Source of the DNA: an uncultured archaeon
Lineage (GTDB): Archaea > Nanobdellota > Nanobdellia > Woesearchaeales > ARS49
Assembly: GCA_902385765.1 (NCBI GenBank)
Contig: CABMGU010000062.1
Location: 1-21,703 of the forward strand
DNA length: 21,703 bases
Direction: 5' to 3'
The position numbers and the translations under genes were made by a program. Position 1 is the stretch's first letter. Every line of letters starts with the position of its first letter. Of the stretch, positions 14,760 to 20,864 are shown one piece after another. Under the pieces are notes generated by a model. It worked only from the letters and a program-made list of their open reading frames with translations. It made no database searches and had not been told where the DNA came from.

Positions 14760-14827
14760 GCTTCACACTCTTGATTTTCAAGAATCACTCCTATTTCAGT
14801 CTGTTTGAATTTTGTTTGCGGTTTCAT
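14756..14827 (-). pseudogene. hsdS 5'-end remnant (23 codons)
   Basis: This short frame reads MKPQTKFKQTEIGVI and then ends LENQECEA. The intact HsdS opens MKKSIKFKKTEIGMIPEDW (from its Met4). Over 39 bases the DNA matches the true hsdS start at 34 positions, then diverges. Its ATG overlaps the stop of orf134 (ATGA) and its TGA overlaps the start of orf237. It is best explained as the original hsdS start, left behind when orf237 and a new hsdS were joined in. It might still be translated as a coupling peptide. Confidence 0.65.
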
Positions 14828-15228
14828 TTGATGGATGGAAGTTTAGGCATATTTAATTTGTCCATAATTCTTTTGGCAAAAAATCCGCTAATAAACCAGA
14901 AAAACTTTCCTTTAGATTCTCTATAATTGGCATATGTTTTACAAAAAGCGATGGTCAAGTTTGTGGATATCTGATCAACATCCTGTGGTCTCTGTTGCAT
15001 CTCAACCGAATATTGATAACTTAGCACTTCATGCAAAAAATTACCATGTATTTTTACGATTTCGGAATAGTCTAAGCTCATAGTTTTTATTTCAATTATA
15101 GCATTGTTCCAATGTTGAATCCACTTCTCCACGTCAAATATAATTTCTTTAGCTCTGTGCTTTCCAGGATAAACAATTCCAGCATACATCAGATCTCCAT
15201 TCGCTAATTGCATTAATTTCTCAGTCAT
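14824..15228 (-). CDS. Unknown protein encoded after hsdM
   Basis: 134 aa starting MTEKLMQLANGDLMY, five bases after the hsdM stop. Mostly helical: NAIIEIKTMSLDYSEIVKIH, then NLTIAFCKTYANYRE, and a hydrophobic patch KFFWFISGFFAKRIM near the C-terminus that may be amphipathic or a short membrane contact. No family recognised. It is tightly packed in the hsd operon (its stop overlaps the hsdS remnant's ATG), so it should be made together with the methylase. Confidence 0.6.
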   Translation of the reverse strand: MTEKLMQLANGDLMYAGIVYPGKHRAKEIIFDVEKWIQHWNNAIIEIKTMSLDYSEIVKIHGNFLHEVLSYQYSVEMQQRPQDVDQISTNLTIAFCKTYANYRESKGKFFWFISGFFAKRIMDKLNMPKLPSIK

Positions 15229-15233
15229 TTAAC

Positions 15234-16757
15234 CTAAAACCCCAACCCATTTAAATTCTTCTTTATCTCTTCATCCAGCTTCTTTCCTTCTTCCATCTGT
15301 TTGGCCAATTCTGAAGTAAGCCTTTTCATCTTCTCTTTGAATACTTCCATATCTTCTTCTATTTCTTCTGCACCAACATATCTACCGGGTGTCAGCATGT
15401 GGCCTTGCTTCTGAATTTCTTCCAATTTTGCGGACTTACAGAATCCAAGAACGTCTTCATACTTGCCACCTTCACCACGCCAAGCGTGGTAAACGTCAGA
15501 AATCTTCTTAACGTCCTCATTAGTTAGTTCTCTATGACGCCTATCAATCATAACACCCATATTCCTGGCATCAATAAACAACAGTTCACCGCTTCGATTC
15601 CTGAACTTGTGATTCTTCTTATCACGAGCAATAAACCACAAACAAGCAGGAATCATTGTATTGTAAAACAATTGAGAAGGCAAAGCAATCATACAATCAA
15701 CCAAATCAGCCTCAACAATATTCTTACGAATATCACCCTCACCAGAAGTATTAGACGACATAGAACCATTAGCTAATACAAAACCAGCAATGCCAGCAGG
15801 CGCTAAATGGTGAATAAAGTGCTGCACCCAACCAAAATTAGCATTACCAATAGGTGGAACGCCAAACCTCCAGCGAGCATCCTCGCGCAACAATTCTCCT
15901 TTCCAGTCCGAAACATTAAATGGAGGATTAGCAAGAATGAAATCAGCCTTCAAATCCTTAAAAGCATCACTAAGGAAAGTATCACCCCAAGCAATATTCG
16001 CTTCAATACCACGAATAGCAAGATTCATCTTACACAAACGCCAAGTAGTCTGATTAGACTCCTGACCATAAACAGAAATATCACCAATCTTACCACCACG
16101 CGCCTCAACAAACTTCTCAGATTGAACAAACATACCACCACTACCACAACAAGGGTCATACACACGACCCTTGTAAGGCTCAATCATGGCAACAAGCAAC
16201 TTAACAATACTCTTAGGAGTGTAAAACTGACCCCCTTTCTTTCCCTCGGCATCAGCAAACTGACCCAAGAAATACTCATACACTCTGCCCAGAATATCCT
16301 TTCCCTTACTTTCAGAATCTCCAAGGCCGATAGTGCCGATTAAGTCAATCAATTCACCAAGTCGCTGCTTATCAAGCTGACTACGCGCATAATTCTTAGG
16401 AAGAACACCTTTTAAAGAAGGATTATCCTTTTCAATCAAATCCATCGCATCATCAACTATCTGACCTATAATTGGCTGTTTTGCATTATCTTGCAAGAAA
16501 GACCATCGTGCCTTCTTAGGCACCCAAAAAACATTTTCAGCAGCATATTCATCTCTATCCTCAGCATCAGATTGAGGGTCTTTCAACAATTGCTGACGCT
16601 TTTCCTCAAAAGCATCAGATATATACTTCAAGAAAATCAAACCAAGAACAACATGCTTATACTCCGCCGCGTCCATATTACTACGAAGCTTATCTGCAGT
16701 CAGCCAAAGCTTGGCCTCAAAACCAAGATTGGCACCGGTTGATGTTTGTTTTGTCAT
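15234..16757 (-). CDS. hsdM: Type I restriction-modification DNA methyltransferase subunit HsdM
   Basis: 507 aa. An N-terminal helical HsdM_N domain (about 10-150) is followed by an N6-adenine methyltransferase domain: GGQFYTP 175-181, AdoMet motif DPCCGSGGMF 201-210, and catalytic NPPF 277-280. The C-terminal coiled region (about 455-505, VFKEKMKRLTSELAKQMEEG) contacts HsdS. Complete and expected to be active. It is the first gene of the operon and has a TATA box 33 bases upstream. It is divergent from the TcmP-like gene, across a shared 179-base control region. Confidence 0.95.
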   Translation of the reverse strand: MTKQTSTGANLGFEAKLWLTADKLRSNMDAAEYKHVVLGLIFLKYISDAFEEKRQQLLKDPQSDAEDRDEYAAENVFWVPKKARWSFLQDNAKQPIIGQIVDDAMDLIEKDNPSLKGVLPKNYARSQLDKQRLGELIDLIGTIGLGDSESKGKDILGRVYEYFLGQFADAEGKKGGQFYTPKSIVKLLVAMIEPYKGRVYDPCCGSGGMFVQSEKFVEARGGKIGDISVYGQESNQTTWRLCKMNLAIRGIEANIAWGDTFLSDAFKDLKADFILANPPFNVSDWKGELLREDARWRFGVPPIGNANFGWVQHFIHHLAPAGIAGFVLANGSMSSNTSGEGDIRKNIVEADLVDCMIALPSQLFYNTMIPACLWFIARDKKNHKFRNRSGELLFIDARNMGVMIDRRHRELTNEDVKKISDVYHAWRGEGGKYEDVLGFCKSAKLEEIQKQGHMLTPGRYVGAEEIEEDMEVFKEKMKRLTSELAKQMEEGKKLDEEIKKNLNGLGF

Positions 16758-16782
16758 CCCCGTATAGTTCTATATGCAGTTA

Positions 16783-16790
16783 TTTATAAA
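16783..16790 (-). promoter_or_regulatory. TATA box of the hsd operon
   Basis: TTTATAAA starts 33 bases before the hsdM ATG, so the transcript begins within a few bases of the start codon. No second promoter is obvious inside the operon, whose genes overlap or nearly touch. Confidence 0.55.
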
Positions 16791-16854
16791 GCTTCATAAG
16801 AAAAACTTGCTCCAAACCCAACACCATAAGGAAACCGGTTCTAAACTTCAAAAT

Positions 16855-16913
16855 CCGTGAATATTACGGTTTTCCACTGGACACTGGACAAGCGCCCGCG
16901 TGGTATTTATAAA
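16855..16913 (+). promoter_or_regulatory. TcmP promoter with paired CACTGGACA boxes and palindrome
   Basis: CCGTGAATATTACGG (16855-16869) is an imperfect inverted repeat. CACTGGACA occurs twice, overlapping by two bases (16875-16883 and 16882-16890), followed by a GC-rich spacer and TTTATAAA (16906-16913). The box-to-TATA stretch closely matches that at 5283-5312. Position 16913 could be read as an ATG start, but that lies in the TATA box; the TATA-to-ATG spacing of 31 supports 16937. Confidence 0.65.
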
Positions 16914-16936
16914 TGTCAAATTCTTCACTTTTAGGA

Positions 16937-17881
16937 ATGGCAAGATTAACAGGTTTTGATTGGTTAAAAGCGCAGATTGAAAAACTAGTAACCACCACAT
17001 CCAAGCATAAAGAGCTGATAAAAAAGATAACTGAAATAGAGCCAAACGTCTACAATGAATTCAGGGAATGGACCCCCCTCAAATTAATATTGCTCAATTA
17101 TTCGCTTCAAGTTTGCACCAAAATAATAGAAAACTGTCGCAATATTTTCAGGAATACTTATTATGTCGACTTGTTTTCCGGGGCAGGAATCAATAAAATA
17201 AAGGATAAAGATGACTTTTTCATTGGTTCGCCCTTAATAGCAGCTTTAAATCATTCAAATTCATATTCTGAACTAATTTTTTGTGAGAATAATCCGAAGT
17301 ATGCCAACGCTTTGGATTTAAGATTGAGAACACTTAATAAAAATAATTTGACCATTAAACAGTCTTATGAATCCTGTTTAAGTCATATTCTTGGAAAAGT
17401 AGATGCACGTTACACTTATTCTTTCTTTTTTATAGATCCATTTTCCTTTGAATTTACCTGGGAAGCTATGGAAAAAGTTTTGAAGGTAAGAAGTGATATT
17501 GTTTTCACATTTATGACTAGCGAAATATATCGTGCAGTATGCTCAGCCAGAAAAGGATACGGTGGCAAAGATACGCTTAACAAAATGTTCGGAAACCAAT
17601 CTTGGATAACGGCAAATCATTCAGAAGAGCTCGTTGATATTTATAAGGGAAACATCCTTAAAAATAGACCTAATGCACCTATTTTAACTATAAAGATAAA
17701 CTCCGATGCTAATTTTTATTATCACTTGTTCTTTATAACCAATCAAACAAAAAACAGAAATCAATGGTTAAGAGCCATAGAAAAAGCTAAAAATGAAATT
17801 GAAAAAAATTCTAGTAAAGCCGTCAGAATTGCTCTCGAAATTGTGAAGAAAAAACAAACACAACTTGTTTTCGAAAAGTAA
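16937..17881 (+). CDS. tcmP: TcmP-like three-Cys-motif partner protein
   Basis: 314 aa. An N-terminal helical part (EWTPLKLILLNYSLQVCTKII) is followed by a Rossmann-like core: YYVDLFSGAG 75-84, GSPL 97-100, ELIFCENNP about 112-120, and FFFIDPF 163-169. These match the TcmP family, named as the partner of radical-SAM-like three-Cys proteins. DLFSGAG resembles the AdoMet-binding loop of methyltransferases, and the IDPF motif lies where catalytic residues often sit, so a nucleic-acid methyltransferase is a fair guess; the activity is not established. The next gene is a radical SAM protein, the expected partnership. It is divergent from the hsd operon. Confidence 0.7.
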   Translation: MARLTGFDWLKAQIEKLVTTTSKHKELIKKITEIEPNVYNEFREWTPLKLILLNYSLQVCTKIIENCRNIFRNTYYVDLFSGAGINKIKDKDDFFIGSPLIAALNHSNSYSELIFCENNPKYANALDLRLRTLNKNNLTIKQSYESCLSHILGKVDARYTYSFFFIDPFSFEFTWEAMEKVLKVRSDIVFTFMTSEIYRAVCSARKGYGGKDTLNKMFGNQSWITANHSEELVDIYKGNILKNRPNAPILTIKINSDANFYYHLFFITNQTKNRNQWLRAIEKAKNEIEKNSSKAVRIALEIVKKKQTQLVFEK

Positions 17882-17883
17882 GT

Positions 17884-17926
17884 TTTAAATATGAAACTAA
17901 TCTTGAAATAATAAAAAGAGGCAGGT
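17884..17926 (+). promoter_or_regulatory. Promoter and ribosome-binding site of the radical SAM gene
   Basis: TTTAAATA (17884-17891) begins three bases after the TcmP stop and predicts transcription from about 17914. The short leader carries GAGGCAGG before the ATG at 17927. The gene may be transcribed both from here and by read-through from the TcmP promoter. Confidence 0.5.
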
Positions 17927-18775
17927 ATGTTAAAAATCAGGAGAAAGAGTCTTCTATACAAAAGTGGCGTAGAATACGCAGATTTCTGCCTAAATCACGT
18001 TGAAGGCTGTTCGCATGGCTGCACTTTTCCCTGTTACGCCATGCAAATGGCCAAAAGATTTGGCAAAATCAAAACGTATTCTGACTGGATAAAGCCGAAA
18101 CTGGTTGAAAATGCTTTAGAATTACTAGACAAAGAAATCCCAAAATACAAAGATAAGATAAAATTTGTCCATTTATGCTTCATGACGGATCCGTTCATGT
18201 ACGAACAAGAAGAAGTTGGAGACATGACACTCAAAATCATTCAAAAATTAAACAAAAACAGCATCAAATGCACTGTTTTAACCAAAGGAATATATCCGAA
18301 ATCCTTGATAAACAAAGAAAAATACGGACACAATAATGATTATGGAATTACGCTTGTATCATTGAGCGACAAATTTAAGAAAATTTTCGAACCGTATAGC
18401 GCGCCTTATTCAGAGCGCATCAAATCGTTAAAATATTTACACGATAACGGTCTAAAAACGTGGGTCAGCATGGAACCTTATCCAACACCAAACCTGGAAA
18501 AGCAAAACATTTTAGAAATACTGGAAGCAATTTCTTTTGTTGACAAAATAATATTCGGCAAACTGAACTATAATGTAGTAAGCAGCACGTACAAAGATAA
18601 CGAATCATTTTATGAACGTTGCGCTGACCAAGTGATAAAATTCTGCAAAGAACACGGCATAGACCACCATATTAAATTTGGGACCAAGAAAAAATATGAA
18701 AAACAAACTGAAATCATATTTCAAAACAACCGTCAAATTTGCCCATTAACAATTTCTCCGTGCTTGAGTCCCTAA
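17927..18775 (+). CDS. SPL-like radical SAM protein with CX3CX3C cluster
   Basis: 282 aa. EGCSHGCTFPCYAM supplies three cysteines at 28, 32 and 36, so the spacing is CX3CX3C rather than the usual CX3CX2C. Other motifs fit the spore-photoproduct-lyase-like radical SAM group: LCFMTDPFM about 83-91, VLTKG about 117-121, and SERIKSLKYLHDNG followed by TWVSMEPYP. It should bind a 4Fe-4S cluster and AdoMet. The C-terminus has two further cysteines (ICPLTISPC). It lies 45 bases after the TcmP-like gene. DNA- or RNA-directed radical chemistry is possible; the substrate is unknown. Confidence 0.75.
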   Translation: MLKIRRKSLLYKSGVEYADFCLNHVEGCSHGCTFPCYAMQMAKRFGKIKTYSDWIKPKLVENALELLDKEIPKYKDKIKFVHLCFMTDPFMYEQEEVGDMTLKIIQKLNKNSIKCTVLTKGIYPKSLINKEKYGHNNDYGITLVSLSDKFKKIFEPYSAPYSERIKSLKYLHDNGLKTWVSMEPYPTPNLEKQNILEILEAISFVDKIIFGKLNYNVVSSTYKDNESFYERCADQVIKFCKEHGIDHHIKFGTKKKYEKQTEIIFQNNRQICPLTISPCLSP

Positions 18776-18787
18776 TATTTAACCGCT

Positions 18788-19996
18788 TCACTCATATCTT
18801 AAAGCTTCTACAGGTCTAAGTTTTGAAGCACGACGTGCCGGCAGCACTCCGCTCACCGCGCCTATCACGAAACTGAACAGCAAGGCACCCACAATCAGGT
18901 ATATTGGGAAAGCACTGCTTAAAGTTCCGATGCCGTAAGTGACGTTAATGCCGTACTCGACTGCCTTGCTGATGCCGATGCCGATGATGACGCCCACTGC
19001 GCCACCTGCAAGACCGAGGATGCCACTCTCAATCAAAAACAAACCGAGAATGTCAGAGTTTCTGGCACCGATGGCTTTCATGATGCCGATTTCACGAGTA
19101 CGTTCAAGAACAGCCGTGAACATCACGTGCATGATACCGATACCGCCGACTAACAAACTGATTGCTGCAATGCCGACGAAAACAACCTGAATCACAGCCA
19201 AAATAGTCATAAAACTCTCAATCATCTGGGTAGAAGTCTGGACAGAAAAGTCCTCCTTGCCCTCCTTCTGATGACGATCTCTCCTAATCGCTTTCTCGAT
19301 TTTGTCAGCAACCAACTCAGGATCAACACCCTTGGCAGACTGAGCAACAATCACACTTAAAGCGTCACTCTCATTAAAAATACGACGCGCATCAGCCTCA
19401 GACATGATAACAGCACCATCAGCACCAGGATCACCCACACGCTTCAACACGCCAACAACATCAAAAATCTCGCCAGAAACCCACAACTTATTACCAACAG
19501 AAACAACCTTGGAAAACTTCTTGGAAGCAACATCACTCCCAATCATAACCTTCATCTTATCCTTATAGCTAAGCAGCCTGCCAGACTCAGCCTCATAATT
19601 ATTCAAACTATTAAACAAAACAGCCTTACCAGCATCATCAGGAATATTATAACCAAAAACAGTCCTCTGAACATTATTAAAACGAACATTAACACCACGC
19701 ACAATATAACCACAAGCTTCAACAACACCATTAACATTATCAACCAAATCAAGCTCGTGCGTTGTTAATTGACCAGGAGCATTCTCGCCACTAAAACCCA
19801 TCTCCTTAGCCTGAATCATAATCTTATCAGCACCAATCATCTCAAACTGCGCATTAATAGTATTCTGCAAACCCTGACCTAATGACACCAAAGCAACAAC
19901 AGCAGCAATACCAATAAAAATACCAAGAATAGTCAAAGCAGCACGCTTCTTACGCTTCGAAACATTCTTGACAGCAATCTTGAAGAGCTCTAACAC
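18788..19996 (-). CDS. MacB/FtsX-type ABC transporter permease
   Basis: About 402 aa from GTG at 19996 (VLELFKIAVKNVSKRKKRAA), where MacB-type permeases normally begin. The frame is open to 20098 and would add 34 residues without a family counterpart. It has one N-terminal membrane helix (LTILGIFIGIAAVVALVSLG), a large periplasmic-type MacB_PCD domain, and three C-terminal helices including VVFVGIAAISLLVGGIGIM and the loop RTREIGIMKAIGARNSDI. No ATPase gene is visible here. The upstream, partly visible permease is a paralogue. It may export lipoproteins or peptides, or act in envelope maintenance. The 3' end lies 12 bases from the radical SAM gene's stop, convergent. Confidence 0.85.
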   Translation of the reverse strand: MLELFKIAVKNVSKRKKRAALTILGIFIGIAAVVALVSLGQGLQNTINAQFEMIGADKIMIQAKEMGFSGENAPGQLTTHELDLVDNVNGVVEACGYIVRGVNVRFNNVQRTVFGYNIPDDAGKAVLFNSLNNYEAESGRLLSYKDKMKVMIGSDVASKKFSKVVSVGNKLWVSGEIFDVVGVLKRVGDPGADGAVIMSEADARRIFNESDALSVIVAQSAKGVDPELVADKIEKAIRRDRHQKEGKEDFSVQTSTQMIESFMTILAVIQVVFVGIAAISLLVGGIGIMHVMFTAVLERTREIGIMKAIGARNSDILGLFLIESGILGLAGGAVGVIIGIGISKAVEYGINVTYGIGTLSSAFPIYLIVGALLFSFVIGAVSGVLPARRASKLRPVEALRYE

Positions 19997-20014
19997 AAAC
20001 TTTCGGAAAGTTTG
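19996..20014. promoter_or_regulatory. Palindrome at the permease start
   Basis: CAAACTTTCGGAAAGTTTG is a perfect inverted repeat whose last bases include the GTG of the conserved start. A hairpin here would influence translation of the permease or act as an operator. Confidence 0.5.
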
Positions 20015-20057
20015 ATCAAAGGCGCTCCTTGTTCGTGGCTCGAGAAGCAATTCATAA

Positions 20058-20076
20058 ATGCTTGCGTTGCAAGCAT
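20058..20076. promoter_or_regulatory. Palindrome in the permease leader
   Basis: ATGCTTGCGTTGCAAGCAT forms an eight-base-pair stem with a three-base loop. It lies inside the optional 34-codon extension of the permease frame. Flanking CGAGAAG and CTTCTCTCG could lengthen the stem. Confidence 0.5.
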
Positions 20077-20126
20077 GTTTAAGACTCTTCTCTCGCACTC
20101 ACAATCTCGCGCAATTGTTTTCCGAC

Positions 20127-20136
20127 TCACCTCCTT
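20127..20136 (-). promoter_or_regulatory. Strong but stranded Shine-Dalgarno
   Basis: AAGGAGGTGA on the minus strand is a near-complete match to the anti-SD, yet no good start lies at normal distance in the permease frame. The first possible codon in that frame (GTG 20098) is about 28 bases away and the conserved start about 130. A TTG 12 bases downstream opens only an 11-codon frame (LREIVSAREES). Confidence 0.45.
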
Positions 20137-20183
20137 CATATTAGTCAGCATGACACAGCTGCGGCAATAATCATGAATAAAAA

Positions 20184-20864
20184 CTAACATAAACCCTCCA
20201 AATACTTCTTCAAACGAGCAATAAACAATTTTTTAACCCTATCAGAAGAATGCCTGCCCCGAAGCTTCCAAGCCAAGCAAGCAATATGGTCTTTGCCAGT
20301 CATCAAAGCAATAGCCTTCCACGAATGAGGAGGATGTTTTCCCTTCAATTTCAACTCAAGATCAGCAAGCCAGAAAACCTGCTTCAAAACAGACTGAAAA
20401 CTAAACTTACCACTAGCATACAAAGGCAAAAACTTAGTACGAAACACCGAAATCAAAGCCTTCAAATCCTCAACATCAGACCGTACAGGAAACTTTCCAA
20501 GAGGTTTCCCATAAATCAAACGAAAATTAGGCAAATACTTCACAAAACGCATAGGACTTATCATCAACCTAGACCTAAAAGCAGACTGTTTGCCAGACTT
20601 CAACTCCTGCAAAGCATAACCCGAAAAACCAACCATAGGAAAAGAAAGCTTTTCAACAATCTTCTGAGAACGCAAATCAGAAGTAATCACCCACACATCA
20701 ACATCACTCTTAGCATTCATCTCCCTGCGCACAAAACTGCCACCAGCATAAACAGCAACAACCTTAGGAACCTTCTTCAAAACAACTTTCAACCCAGACT
20801 TCAAAGACTTAACGCCAGATTTCTCCAAAGGAGTCAGCTTCCAAGACTTCCAAAACTCAATCAT
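20184..20864 (-). CDS. Nucleotidyltransferase-fold protein
   Basis: 226 aa. VVAVYAGGSFVRREMNAKSD followed by VDVWVI carries the GS motif (GGS 41-43) and DxD metal pair (D54, D56) of the Pol-beta/MNT nucleotidyltransferase superfamily. The C-terminal half is helical, as in aminoglycoside or MNT-type enzymes. The substrate is unknown. Its ATG overlaps the stop of the upstream permease (ATGA), so translation is coupled. Presence between two MacB-type permeases is unusual. Confidence 0.7.
   Translation of the reverse strand: MIEFWKSWKLTPLEKSGVKSLKSGLKVVLKKVPKVVAVYAGGSFVRREMNAKSDVDVWVITSDLRSQKIVEKLSFPMVGFSGYALQELKSGKQSAFRSRLMISPMRFVKYLPNFRLIYGKPLGKFPVRSDVEDLKALISVFRTKFLPLYASGKFSFQSVLKQVFWLADLELKLKGKHPPHSWKAIALMTGKDHIACLAWKLRGRHSSDRVKKLFIARLKKYLEGLC

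Noticed and set aside
15534..16742. Open plus-strand frames inside hsdM and similar ones inside hsdR and the kinase
   Set aside because: They lie opposite well-supported genes, have no promoter and low-complexity translations (for example Thr/Asn-rich), so they are antisense shadows.
16913..16936. ATG start of the TcmP gene at 16913
   Set aside because: This ATG overlaps the TATA box; the promoter spacing fits 16937.
19990..20190. 66-codon minus-strand frame in the permease leader
   Set aside because: It follows the strong SD only from an internal position, shows no family features and spans both palindromes; reported as leader sequence instead.
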